From positions 236,436 through 297,071 of the forward strand of contig CACNCV010000002.1 in NCBI GenBank assembly GCA_902619105.1: a stretch of DNA of 60,636 nucleotides, in the 5' to 3' direction. The translations under genes were made by a program, and so were the position numbers. Positions 17,919 through 26,858 of the stretch are shown in pieces (the first letter of the stretch is position 1; every line of letters starts with the position of its first letter). The notes beneath the pieces were generated by a model. It ran no database searches. It saw only the letters and a list, made by a program, of their open reading frames with translations, and was not told the origin of the DNA. This DNA is from an uncultured Pelagibacteraceae bacterium. Lineage in GTDB: Bacteria > Pseudomonadota > Alphaproteobacteria > Pelagibacterales > AG-422-B15.

Positions 17919-18959
17919 ATGGAAAAAAATGACAAAATAGTATGCACAAATATATGGAAGGTATTTGGGCCAAATGAAAAAAGTGTTCTTACAAATTTAG
18001 ACAAAAATCTTTCAAGAAGTGAAGTGCAAGAAAAAACTGGACATGTGGTTGCAGTTAAAGATGTAAGTTTCTCAGTTCAAAAAGGTGAAACGTTCGTTGT
18101 AATGGGTTTGTCAGGTAGTGGTAAATCTACATTAGTAAGATGTTTATCAAGACTGATTGAGCCAACAGCAGGTGAGGTAAAAATTGACAATCAAGATGTA
18201 ACGCAGATGAGTAATAAAGATTTAACAGATCTGAGGCGTAATAGAATGAGTATGGTATTTCAGCACTTTGGTCTTTTCCCTCATCGAAGAGTGATAGAAA
18301 ATATTGGCTATGGACTTGAAATAAGGGGAGTAAAGAAAAAAGATCGATTAGATAAGTCAATGGAAACACTTAAACTTGTAGGACTAGAAGGTTGGGATCA
18401 ACATTACCCTCGTGAATTGTCAGGTGGAATGCAACAAAGAGTTGGACTAGCTAGAGCTCTGGCAGTTGATCCAGAGATTCTAATTTTTGACGAACCTTTC
18501 TCAGCACTGGATCCATTGATAAGAAGGGAAATGCAAGACGAGTTAATTAGCATTCAAAAAATGGTTCAAAAAACAATGGTATTCATCACACATGATTTTT
18601 CTGAAGCTATTAAAATGGGTGATCATATTGCAATTATGAAAGATGGAGAAATATCACAAGTTGGTACACCAGAGGAAATTGTTGCAAATCCTGTCGATCA
18701 ATATGTAAAAGACTTCACTGAAGATGTTCCTAAATACAAAGTTTTAAGTGCGGGTAAATGCGCAAGAAAAGAATGCTGCGAAGATACAAAAAACCTTTTT
18801 GCCCAGGGCAATGAGTGTATTAACAGTGACGTTAAAATCGATACTTTAATTAATCAGATAGCTGATACTGACAAAAAATATCCTGTAATCGATGCAGTTT
18901 CAGGAGAACTAATTGGTGAAATTGATCGGTCAATTGTCCTAAAATCTATGACATCTTAA
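17919..18959 (+). CDS. proV: Glycine betaine/proline ABC transporter, ATP-binding protein
   Basis: A 346-aa ABC ATPase. Walker A GLSGSGKST is at 63-71, the Q-loop in VFQHFGLFPHR, the signature LSGGMQQR near 166, Walker B ILIFDEPFSALDP near 187, and the H-loop in FITHDFSEA. QHFGLFPHR/VIENIGYGLEIRG is typical of ProV/OpuAA. The tail after about residue 275 is shorter than the two CBS domains of E. coli ProV: a Cys-rich patch (GKCARKECCED) then one CBS-like half (DTDKKYPVIDAVSGELIGEI). It is transcribed away from proW-proX and leads into the alcohol dehydrogenase gene, an uncommon split of this transporter. Confidence 0.92.
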   Translation: MEKNDKIVCTNIWKVFGPNEKSVLTNLDKNLSRSEVQEKTGHVVAVKDVSFSVQKGETFVVMGLSGSGKSTLVRCLSRLIEPTAGEVKIDNQDVTQMSNKDLTDLRRNRMSMVFQHFGLFPHRRVIENIGYGLEIRGVKKKDRLDKSMETLKLVGLEGWDQHYPRELSGGMQQRVGLARALAVDPEILIFDEPFSALDPLIRREMQDELISIQKMVQKTMVFITHDFSEAIKMGDHIAIMKDGEISQVGTPEEIVANPVDQYVKDFTEDVPKYKVLSAGKCARKECCEDTKNLFAQGNECINSDVKIDTLINQIADTDKKYPVIDAVSGELIGEIDRSIVLKSMTS

Positions 18960-18979
18960 TTAATTAAAACAAATAAACC

Positions 18980-20170
18980 ATGACGCTTTTCAATTTGAAC
19001 AAAGAAGAAATTCTTGCCCCTCAAGATTGGGGCTTTCCGGTACCGATAGCATATGGTCCAGGTAGATTTTCCGAAATTGGAACTTATTGTTCTCAGAATA
19101 AGATAACCAATCCACTGATTGTCACTGATAGTGGCAGTGTTGATCTTCCCTTCATTGATAACTTGGTCGAAATTTTAAAAAAATCGAAAATTAATTCTGG
19201 TATTTACTCAAAAATTTCACCCAATCCAAGAGATGATGAAATTGCATCAGGAAAAAAACTTTTCAATGATAATAATCATGATGCAATAATTGCCATTGGC
19301 GGTGGAAGCGCCATGGATGGTGGTAAGTCAATTTGTCTAACCGCTAATAATGAAATTGAGTTATTTGACTTTGAGTGGGAAAAGACACCTCAAGTCATTG
19401 GACCAGATAATAAATTTCCTAAACTTATTACAATTCCTACAACAGCTGGAACAGGCGCTGAAACAGAAAGTACAGCAATGGTAACAGATACCAAACAAGG
19501 AATTAAACTTTGTATAATGCATCCTGAATTGAAGCCTTCATTGGCATTGCTCGATCCTGAACTAACATTAGGATTACCCTCAAATCTTACAGCATGGACA
19601 GGTGCAGATGCAATGATCCACTCAATTGAGGGTTATTGTGTTCCAGGTTTTCACCCCTTATGTGACGGTGCCGCACTCGAAAGTCTAAACTTAATTTCTA
19701 AATCACTCATTACAGCTGTAGAAGAACCAAATAATCTTGAAGCAAGAGGGGCTATGCTTGTTGCTTCGTGTTTGGGGGGAGTTTCTTTTATAAAAGGGCT
19801 GGGTCTTGTTCACGCTATTGCGCATATGGTTGGGGCAGAATTTAATACGCATCACGGACTAACTAATGCTATTATTTTGCCAGCAGTTCTAAGATACAAC
19901 CTACCAGATATGGAAGAGAAAGTGATGAGAATGGCTCAGGCAATGCAATATAAAGATCATACTGCAAATCATTTCATCGAAAGCATGGAAAAAATACTAG
20001 ATCGAATTAAGATACCCAAGGGTTTAAATGAAATTGGTGTTCCAGAAGATTGTATTGAGAGAATATCTGAAAAGTCAATGATTGATACAGCCTTTGGCAC
20101 TAACCCTCGTTCAGCCACATTGGATGATGTTAGAGAGCTCGTCAAGGTCAGTATTTTTGGAGCTCGATAA
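18980..20170 (+). CDS. Iron-containing alcohol dehydrogenase
   Basis: A 396-aa group III (Fe-ADH) dehydrogenase. The NAD(P) motif GGGSAMDGGKS is near 109-119, TIPTTAGTGAETESTAMV near 150, and the metal-binding His/Asp set includes DAMIHSIEGY and VHAIAHMVGAEFNTHHG. These enzymes reduce aldehydes or oxidise alcohols with NAD(P). It follows proV by 20 bp and precedes the amidase by 12 bp, so it is probably part of one plus-strand unit running to 24144. The substrate is unknown; an alcohol or aldehyde intermediate of osmolyte or amide breakdown is a reasonable guess. Confidence 0.9.
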   Translation: MTLFNLNKEEILAPQDWGFPVPIAYGPGRFSEIGTYCSQNKITNPLIVTDSGSVDLPFIDNLVEILKKSKINSGIYSKISPNPRDDEIASGKKLFNDNNHDAIIAIGGGSAMDGGKSICLTANNEIELFDFEWEKTPQVIGPDNKFPKLITIPTTAGTGAETESTAMVTDTKQGIKLCIMHPELKPSLALLDPELTLGLPSNLTAWTGADAMIHSIEGYCVPGFHPLCDGAALESLNLISKSLITAVEEPNNLEARGAMLVASCLGGVSFIKGLGLVHAIAHMVGAEFNTHHGLTNAIILPAVLRYNLPDMEEKVMRMAQAMQYKDHTANHFIESMEKILDRIKIPKGLNEIGVPEDCIERISEKSMIDTAFGTNPRSATLDDVRELVKVSIFGAR

Positions 20171-20182
20171 AAAATCTCGTAG

Positions 20183-21607
20183 ATGATTACTCATTTATCT
20201 GTTCGGGAACAAGTTGACTTAATTTCTAAAAAAGAAATAAAAGTTGAAGAACTTTTTCAAGAATACTTGTCCAATATTGAAAAGCTTAATCCTAAACTTA
20301 ACGCCATTGTGTCACTAAGAGACAAAGATTGGATTATTGATAAAGCAAAGGTACAGGATGCACAAAAAGTTGATGTTACAGGAAAACAAATTTTATTTGG
20401 ACTTCCATTTGTTTCAAAAGAATTATTCGACGTCACTGGACTGCCAACTACTTATGGAATACTTGAATATCAAAATAGTTTTCCACAAAATGACTCGTTA
20501 ATTGTAAAAAAAATAAAGCATCAAGGAGCCACAATTATTGGAAAATCAAATATGGCAGAACTAGCGATTGGATCTCATACAAAGAATAAATTATTTGATT
20601 CAGTCTCAAATCCTTATAACTACAATCTATCACCTGGCGGTTCAAGCGGAGGAGCGTCAGCAGCTGTAGCTAGCTGCCTCGTTCCATTTTCTGATGGTAC
20701 GGACATGATGGGCTCTTGCAGAAACCCTGCAGCTTTCACAAATCTATATGGTTTTAGACCATCTCCTGGACTGATACCTGATAAAAGAGAAATCAGTAAG
20801 TTTCCTGTATTGACGACTCCAGGTGGAATTGCCCGAACACCTGATGACCTAAGTATTTTTTTAGATGCCGTCGTTGGAAAAGATATAGAAGATCCCTACT
20901 CGTTTAACTTTGAGGGTTCATTTCAGTCAATTACTAAAAATTTATCTAGTGAAATAAAAATTGGTTGGATTAACAACTTTGTTGAACACTATCCTTTTGA
21001 AGAAGGAATTATAGAATTATGCGAAACCTCTTTAAACAAACTCGTGAAAACAGACAAAAAAATATTTGTAGAAAAATGCAAAGTTAATATTGATCCAGAT
21101 AAACTATGGGAGACATGGTGCACTCTCAGATCAAAAATCACATTTAATGATATTTCTGCAATGCAAATTAAGGATTTTGATGAACTAAGCTTTCCAGCTA
21201 AATGGGAATACGATGAAGGAAGCAAAGTTTCAGATGATCAAGTTTCTAATTCCATTGATTGGTATAATAATTATAAAAAGTATGTCGATAGTATATTTGA
21301 AAAATATGATTTTATTGCTTTACCATCAGCACAATTGTTTCCATTTAACAAAGAAATAGATTTTCCAAAAAGTATTTCAAAAACCCAGATGGACACATAC
21401 CATCGCTGGATGGAAGTTACGGTATTTGCAAGCATGTTTCAATTGCCTACCATCTCATTACCAGTTGGCTTTAATGCTGAGGGACTACCAATGGGCATGC
21501 AATTAATTGGAAAAAATAAATCAGATGAAAAAGTAATACAAATTGGAAAATATTATGAAGAAATCTTTAATCATTCAAAAATAAAACCTAGTATAATTAA
21601 TGGTTAA
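20183..21607 (+). CDS. Amidase (amidase signature family)
   Basis: A 474-aa amidase-signature hydrolase. The catalytic Lys is in PFVSKELFDV, the cis-Ser loop in SPGGSSGGASAAVA, and the nucleophile loop reads GTDMMGSCRNPAAF, where the family usually has GTDTGGS-x-R-x-PA: the serine is kept but TG is replaced by MM. The C-terminal LPTISLPVGFNAEGLPMGMQLIG is typical. Such enzymes hydrolyse linear or cyclic amides. It overlaps the next gene, a beta-lactamase-fold serine hydrolase, by 8 bp. Together the two resemble NylA/NylB in fold and length (493 and 392 aa in the known nylon-oligomer hydrolases). The substrate is not known. Confidence 0.9.
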   Translation: MITHLSVREQVDLISKKEIKVEELFQEYLSNIEKLNPKLNAIVSLRDKDWIIDKAKVQDAQKVDVTGKQILFGLPFVSKELFDVTGLPTTYGILEYQNSFPQNDSLIVKKIKHQGATIIGKSNMAELAIGSHTKNKLFDSVSNPYNYNLSPGGSSGGASAAVASCLVPFSDGTDMMGSCRNPAAFTNLYGFRPSPGLIPDKREISKFPVLTTPGGIARTPDDLSIFLDAVVGKDIEDPYSFNFEGSFQSITKNLSSEIKIGWINNFVEHYPFEEGIIELCETSLNKLVKTDKKIFVEKCKVNIDPDKLWETWCTLRSKITFNDISAMQIKDFDELSFPAKWEYDEGSKVSDDQVSNSIDWYNNYKKYVDSIFEKYDFIALPSAQLFPFNKEIDFPKSISKTQMDTYHRWMEVTVFASMFQLPTISLPVGFNAEGLPMGMQLIGKNKSDEKVIQIGKYYEEIFNHSKIKPSIING

Positions 21608-22763
21608 TAAGTTAGTAGATACTCCAAACCCAACTCTTGTGACATTACGCGACAATAAAGCTAAATGGAACCTTCCTGAATATAGAAGAACCGGCTATAG
21701 GAATCTTCATAAAATAAACAGATATGGCCTTTTGTTAAGATCAGATTACGTTCTTTTGCTTAATGAAAACAGTAAAGATGAAATAGCTAAAATAAACTCA
21801 GTAATGGAAATGACGAGCCATAAATCTTTTTGCTCTTTAATAGTTGGGAGAGGGCAAGAAATATTTTTTGAGAAATATGCAAAAGATTTCTCTTCTGAAA
21901 CACCGCATACAATAATGTCAATTTCAAAGATGTTTTTAAATCTATTTGTCGGTGAATTAGTTGAGAAAGGTGAATTGCAATTGGAAAAACCTATTGGCTA
22001 TTATTTGCCCAATATTGGAGAAGGATATTCAAAAGCGACGGTGCAAAACGTATTAAATATGAACATTATTAATGCTTTTACCGAAGATTATACTGACCCG
22101 TATTCAACATCATTTATGCATGAAACTGTTGGTGGCTGGCGAATACCAGATGAAGATAAAGATGAAAAGTTTCAAGAAGATTTCTTGAACAGTATTCAAA
22201 CAGATGGAACTAATTCTGTAATAAACAATTCTGATAAAGCATTTTATAAGTCGGCAAACAGCGACGTAATTGCTCTACTGATTGAAAAATTAAGTGGGAT
22301 AGAGCTGCGAGAGTGGCTTCTCTCGTCAGTAGAAGCAATGGGTCTTGAAGATGGTTTGTATATGGCAACAGATAGAGGTGGGATGCCATGGCTGTCCGGT
22401 GGTGGTTGTCTTGTTGCGAGAGATTTGCTACGCATGGGACTGCTTTTCTCAAGAAAAGGTCTTGGGATCAGAAATAGAATAGCTGGCTCTAGTAAATTTA
22501 TTGATGATACACTTTCTGAAAAAGGTCCAAAATATATGCACTTAAAAGATGGAAAATTTGTTTATTATGCAAATCAAACTATGAAATCTAATAATTGGAT
22601 TGGGCATTCTGGATACGGTGGGCAATTTTTAATGATTAACTTAGAAACAAATGTTGTTGCAAGTTTTTTTTCTGTTTTAGAAACCGACTCAGCAACTGAT
22701 GAAGACTATAAAGCCAAAATGATTCTGATGCTTGAGGAAGTAACATCAAAGCAATATTCATAG
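21600..22763 (+). CDS. Beta-lactamase-fold serine hydrolase (NylB/EstB-like)
   Basis: A 387-aa serine hydrolase of the class C beta-lactamase/DD-peptidase fold. The active-site S-x-x-K is SISK at 107-110, the tyrosine is Tyr216 in YKSANSD, and the third motif is HSGYGGQF near the C-terminus. These spacings are close to those I recall for 6-aminohexanoate-dimer hydrolase NylB (Ser112, Lys115, Tyr215). No signal peptide is seen, so it is probably cytoplasmic and not a cell-wall enzyme. It is translationally coupled to the amidase through an 8-bp overlap and likely acts on the amidase product or a related small amide or ester. Confidence 0.85.
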   Translation: MVNKLVDTPNPTLVTLRDNKAKWNLPEYRRTGYRNLHKINRYGLLLRSDYVLLLNENSKDEIAKINSVMEMTSHKSFCSLIVGRGQEIFFEKYAKDFSSETPHTIMSISKMFLNLFVGELVEKGELQLEKPIGYYLPNIGEGYSKATVQNVLNMNIINAFTEDYTDPYSTSFMHETVGGWRIPDEDKDEKFQEDFLNSIQTDGTNSVINNSDKAFYKSANSDVIALLIEKLSGIELREWLLSSVEAMGLEDGLYMATDRGGMPWLSGGGCLVARDLLRMGLLFSRKGLGIRNRIAGSSKFIDDTLSEKGPKYMHLKDGKFVYYANQTMKSNNWIGHSGYGGQFLMINLETNVVASFFSVLETDSATDEDYKAKMILMLEEVTSKQYS

Positions 22764-22775
22764 AAAGGATAGATA

Positions 22776-23159
22776 ATGAGAGGATACGTAATGGTTGGGT
22801 CGAGTGATTTAAAAGAATCTAAAGCATTCTATGATGTTGTCCTTGCGGTAATGGGAATAGTTTCAATTTACGAGGATGAGGTGTGTGTAGGCTATGCACA
22901 TAAGGGAAATGATGAAGTAGAGTTCTACATAACAAAACCAGCAAATGGAGAGTCTGTTACATATGGAAATGGTACACAGATATCCTTTTTGACCGAGTCA
23001 AAAGAACAAGTTGATAAGTTTCATAAAACTGCTTTAGGACTTGGAGCGCAAAATGAAGGAGATCCAGGTTTTAGGCCAAGTGACAGTAATGTTTATTATG
23101 CATACATCAGAGACCCAGATGGTAACAAAATTTGCTCATACACAAGTGTAAATGTCTAG
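22776..23159 (+). CDS. VOC family (glyoxalase/bleomycin-resistance fold) protein
   Basis: A 127-aa single VOC domain: GYVMVGSSDLKESKAFYDVVLAVMGI at the N-terminus and YYAYIRDPDGNKICSY at the C-terminus, with possible metal ligands near the second beta strand and in DPDGNKI. VOC proteins include glyoxalases, dioxygenases and isomerases; the specific reaction cannot be told. Sits in the amidase unit, 12 bp after the serine hydrolase and overlapping the next gene by 8 bp. Confidence 0.85.
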   Translation: MRGYVMVGSSDLKESKAFYDVVLAVMGIVSIYEDEVCVGYAHKGNDEVEFYITKPANGESVTYGNGTQISFLTESKEQVDKFHKTALGLGAQNEGDPGFRPSDSNVYYAYIRDPDGNKICSYTSVNV

Positions 23160-24144
23160 AGCTGCTAGATTTAAATTATATCGAGCATTGCTTATAGTTG
23201 CTGTTGTTTTAATAGTACCTGTCATCTTTGTTGTAGGAATTACTCTGCCCTATTTATTTAATACAATAAAAATAACTTTTCCTGATATTGTCATTGATAA
23301 AGACGTTGAAAGCTATATTGCTGAAAAAGAACTGCTTTTTAAAAATACTGATCCCCGAGCAAAGAAAAAAATCATATGGCATGATGATGCGAAAGTTAAA
23401 ACTGAATATTCAATTGTTTATCTTCATGGAAGTTTTGCGACGGGGCGTCAGCAAGAAGATGTTTTGGTAAAGATTGCCAAAAAATTAAAGGCTAATTTGT
23501 TTATATCAAGACTAGCTGGCCATGGCTCTGGTTTTGAATCTACAAAAACTCTGGAAGCCAAAAATTTTCTCGAAGATGCAGCCGAAGCTGTTGCAGTAGG
23601 CAATAAAATCGGAAAAAAAGTTATATTAATGGGTTTTTCAGCTGGAGGTTCATTTGCATTAATGGCTGCAAAAGATCAAAAATTAAGTGAAAAAATTGAT
23701 CATTTGGTGCTTGTGGCGCCATGGACTCCCAAGCTATCTCCTCCTTATTTCTTAGCGGCTACTGGGTTATTTTTTAAAAGCCAATACAAGTTTAATTTTC
23801 CTAGAATGTTTAACTTGCCAAATGAAGAATGGGATCCTTTTTGGGTTAATGAATTTCACAGGGAACTCCCAAGACAGCTTTGGGTGGCGGCATTTTCAGG
23901 AAAGAAACTTGAATTTCAAGAGACTAAGATTCCACTTTTAGTATTTTATGAAGAAAAAGATAAAGTAGTAAACGCTGAGGGAGTTAAAAAAATATTTGAA
24001 AAATGGAAAGGACCTAAGAAAATAATTAATAACGATACTAATTTAGGAGGCTTTAATTATCATGATATTATTGGAATTCTAAACTCCCCACAAGATGATT
24101 TCTTTGTTGAGGAAATCAACAACTGGATAGAAGTTAACTCTTAA
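23152..24144 (+). CDS. Membrane-anchored alpha/beta hydrolase
   Basis: A 330-aa alpha/beta hydrolase with an N-terminal transmembrane helix (about residues 13-38). The nucleophile elbow is GFSAGGS near 161-167, the oxyanion region lies in YLHGSFATGRQQED, and LVFYEEKDKVVNAEGV carries the likely acid and NYHDIIG the His. The domain is probably periplasmic, held at the inner membrane. The start overlaps the VOC gene by 8 bp. An esterase or lipase-like role on a small ester or acylated metabolite is inferred. Its 3' end overlaps the convergent malonyl-CoA synthetase by 11 bp. Confidence 0.85.
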   Translation: MSRAARFKLYRALLIVAVVLIVPVIFVVGITLPYLFNTIKITFPDIVIDKDVESYIAEKELLFKNTDPRAKKKIIWHDDAKVKTEYSIVYLHGSFATGRQQEDVLVKIAKKLKANLFISRLAGHGSGFESTKTLEAKNFLEDAAEAVAVGNKIGKKVILMGFSAGGSFALMAAKDQKLSEKIDHLVLVAPWTPKLSPPYFLAATGLFFKSQYKFNFPRMFNLPNEEWDPFWVNEFHRELPRQLWVAAFSGKKLEFQETKIPLLVFYEEKDKVVNAEGVKKIFEKWKGPKKIINNDTNLGGFNYHDIIGILNSPQDDFFVEEINNWIEVNS

Positions 24145-25645
24145 ATAAACTTTTATTATTTTCTCTCAATTTATTTTTTTGAACTTTGCCCATAGAATTT
24201 CTAGGTAAATTCGACATAAATATTATTTTTTTTGGTTGTTTATATTTAGCAATTTTATCTTTTGTATAATCCAATATTTGACTACTATCATTTTTATCAT
24301 CTGTTGTCACTACTGCCGCAACAACTGCTTCGCCAAAATCATCATGATGAACACCAAAAACTGCTGACTCTGTAATATTTGGCAACTCATTTATCACATC
24401 TTCTATTTCCTTAGGATAAACATTTAGTCCACCGCTTATAATCATATCTTTATCTCTACCAACAATAGTAAAGTAGCCATTTTCATCTTTCTTTGCGAGA
24501 TCACCTGTTATGAAGAAACCATCATCTTTAAATGATTCTTTGGTCTTTTCTTCCATTCCCCAGTACCCCTTGAAAATATTTTCGCCCTTAAGTTCAATAG
24601 TTCCTATTTGACCCTCCTCTACTTCCTTACCTTCTTCATTGACTATTCTTATTTCAATGCCTGGTAGAGGTATGCCTACTGTACCTGCTTTTCGTAATCC
24701 GTCATATGGATTTGAAATATTCATATTTGTTTCTGTCATGCCATATCTCTCAAGAATTTTTTTACCAGTTCTTTTTTCAAATTCGATGTGAGTTTCTGAT
24801 AGTAAAGGTGCCGAACCAGAAATAAATAGTCTCATGTGTTTTGCTGACTCATTATTTAATTTTTCATTTGCCAACAATCTCGTATAAAAAGTTGGCACGC
24901 CCATCATGGATGTGGCTCTTTTCATCCAAAGCAAGGCTTTTTCAGCATCAAATTTTTCCAAGAAAATCATTGATCCTCCAACAATTGCAAGAAGATTACA
25001 TGCAACAAAAAGACCGTGAGTATGGTAAATAGGTAGCATATGTAAAAGCACATCATTTTCTGTAAATTTCCAAAAATTTCTTAAAACTTCAGAATTTGAA
25101 ACCAAATTTCTATGCGATAGCATCGCTCCTTTTGATTTTCCAGTAGTGCCAGATGTATATAAAATGGCAGCTAAGTCATTTTCGTTTCTTTTAATAGATT
25201 GAAATTTTTTTGGATAGTTTTTTATCTGATCAATCAATGAACCAGTTTCATCTAAATTTAATGATAAAATTGAAACAGAAGAATAGCTAACTAAGTTTTT
25301 TACTTCATTTTGAATTTTATCATCGACAATTATCACCTTAGGTTTGGCGTCATTAAAGAAATATTCTAGTTCACTTAGGGTATAGCCAGTATTGAGTGGC
25401 AGATAAACACCTCCAGCTTTGATGGTCGCTACGTATGTAGCAAGTTGAATCACATTCTTTTCTGCCTGTATGGCCACTCGGTCACCCGGTAATAAATTAA
25501 TATCTATTAAGTAATTAGAAATTTGATTTACAATTTCATGAAATTCTAAGTAACTTATCTCTTTATTTTCATTGATCAAAAAAATATTTGAACTCGTTTC
25601 GTTAGATTTGAATATTTCGTCAAATAGATAGTTTGATTCAGTCAT
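24134..25645 (-). CDS. matB: Malonyl-CoA synthetase (MatB-like AMP-binding ligase)
   Basis: About 503 aa, ANL superfamily. The AMP motif LYTSGTTGKSKGA and the MatB-type run LPIYHTHGLFVACN, SMMGVPTFYTRLLANE, RLFISGSAPLLSETH and ILERYGMTETNM-x-SNPYDG all match malonyl-CoA synthetase, which activates malonate with ATP and CoA. I chose ATG 25645, which overlaps the upstream stop by 8 bp as many pairs here do; a start at 25657 is possible and would add four residues. It is downstream of an enolase-superfamily gene and may supply malonyl-CoA from scavenged malonate or methylmalonate. Confidence 0.85.
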   Translation of the reverse strand: MTESNYLFDEIFKSNETSSNIFLINENKEISYLEFHEIVNQISNYLIDINLLPGDRVAIQAEKNVIQLATYVATIKAGGVYLPLNTGYTLSELEYFFNDAKPKVIIVDDKIQNEVKNLVSYSSVSILSLNLDETGSLIDQIKNYPKKFQSIKRNENDLAAILYTSGTTGKSKGAMLSHRNLVSNSEVLRNFWKFTENDVLLHMLPIYHTHGLFVACNLLAIVGGSMIFLEKFDAEKALLWMKRATSMMGVPTFYTRLLANEKLNNESAKHMRLFISGSAPLLSETHIEFEKRTGKKILERYGMTETNMNISNPYDGLRKAGTVGIPLPGIEIRIVNEEGKEVEEGQIGTIELKGENIFKGYWGMEEKTKESFKDDGFFITGDLAKKDENGYFTIVGRDKDMIISGGLNVYPKEIEDVINELPNITESAVFGVHHDDFGEAVVAAVVTTDDKNDSSQILDYTKDKIAKYKQPKKIIFMSNLPRNSMGKVQKNKLRENNKSLFKS

Positions 25646-26783
25646 TACTATTTTCATCCAATGAATAAATGCTCAACTCAGATAAAATACTTTCGTGAAC
25701 AACTATACCAAGTCCAGCTGATTTATTTATATGTGCTTTATTATCAATAATATCAAAAGGTAACTCACAAAATTTCTTTGAAAAGTTTATAAAATCTGGA
25801 AATATTTCAGCCTTTTCTGAATTAGAAATACTTGAGCAAACATGAAGCATCGCAGATGCTGAAACGGACATTGAATTCCAGCAATGCGGAGAAATAGAGA
25901 TGCCATTATTTGATGCTTCATTTGATATCTGGATAATATCAATAAGTCCGCCCATACCTGAAATATCAGGATTAAATATATTTGCTGCATTCCTCTTTAT
26001 TAATTCTCTGAAATGGACCAAGCCTGATTGCTTTTCGCCAGTTACAATTTTCATATTAAAAGTATTTTTGATCTCAGCAAGTAAGCTAATATTCTCACCA
26101 TCAACAGGCTCTTCTATCCAGTAAGGATTAAATAACGATACTTCTTTTAAAAAAGATTTTGTCTGATCTAAATCTTTAGGCACAGCTAAATCAAGCATTA
26201 GTGGTAATTCATCTCCTATTATTTCTCTAACTTTTTCAACAAACTGAATTGAAATTGATACGCTATCTAGCATTGGATATATTTTAATTCCCCCATATTT
26301 CTCTCCAAAAAATTTTTCTATTTGCCTTAAATAATCATTTGTGTCTTTTTTTAAATCGCTCCAACACGTAGCATAAATGGGAACATTTGATTTGGGGCTT
26401 TTTGTTAGTAAAGAATTTAAAGGAAGATTTTTTAGCTTCCCTGATATGTCCCATAATGCAATTTCAATGGCGCTTGTGGCAGAGCTGAAATCTAAACCTC
26501 TGTGACCATCACTTAACAATGAAATTTTATTATAAAATGACTTTATTGTTAGATTTGGAATATTCGAAATTTCTTTAAATAGTTCTTTTATAATAATCGC
26601 AATACCCTTTTCTCTAAGATTTATAGAGAACGCTTCTCCCCAACCTTCAATTCCATCTTCAGTAGTTATTTTTATAAGGATAAATTTTTTTGTATTTGAC
26701 CATTGATCATCAGACAGATGATTATCGGTTATCCAGATCTTTAACCTTGAGAGTTTACCAATGCTTATATCTTGATTATTCAT
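25638..26783 (-). CDS. Enolase-superfamily (mandelate racemase/muconate lactonizing) enzyme
   Basis: A 381-aa MR/MLE-fold protein. Barrel residues are visible in order: GGIKIYPML (Lys base region), MLDLAVPKD (first metal Asp), WIEEPV (Glu), VTGEKQSG (Glu), NPDISGMGG, and SPHCWN (His). The His and the spacing fit the mandelate racemase/acid-sugar dehydratase subgroup rather than dipeptide epimerases. The substrate is probably a hydroxy acid or sugar acid. Coupled with matB, but no pathway linking the two is clear. Confidence 0.85.
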   Translation of the reverse strand: MNNQDISIGKLSRLKIWITDNHLSDDQWSNTKKFILIKITTEDGIEGWGEAFSINLREKGIAIIIKELFKEISNIPNLTIKSFYNKISLLSDGHRGLDFSSATSAIEIALWDISGKLKNLPLNSLLTKSPKSNVPIYATCWSDLKKDTNDYLRQIEKFFGEKYGGIKIYPMLDSVSISIQFVEKVREIIGDELPLMLDLAVPKDLDQTKSFLKEVSLFNPYWIEEPVDGENISLLAEIKNTFNMKIVTGEKQSGLVHFRELIKRNAANIFNPDISGMGGLIDIIQISNEASNNGISISPHCWNSMSVSASAMLHVCSSISNSEKAEIFPDFINFSKKFCELPFDIIDNKAHINKSAGLGIVVHESILSELSIYSLDENSND

Positions 26784-26843
26784 TATCAGTATTAATATTA
26801 GATGGAATATAATTTAATTTGATCTTTAACATATATAAAAAAA

Positions 26844-26858
26844 ACCTTATGTTAAGGT
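26844..26858. promoter_or_regulatory. Inverted repeat touching the msrA start codon
   Basis: ACCTTA-TGT-TAAGGT, perfect 6-bp arms, ends exactly at the base before the msrA ATG. The only Shine-Dalgarno-like bases (AAGG) are inside the right arm with no spacer, so normal initiation is not supported. It could be an operator or a translational element; function is a guess. Confidence 0.35.

Noticed and set aside
18749-18783. Frameshift or foreign insertion in proV (Cys-rich patch)
   Set aside because: The frame is continuous to a normal stop and a CBS-like half follows, so it reads as a genuine linker.
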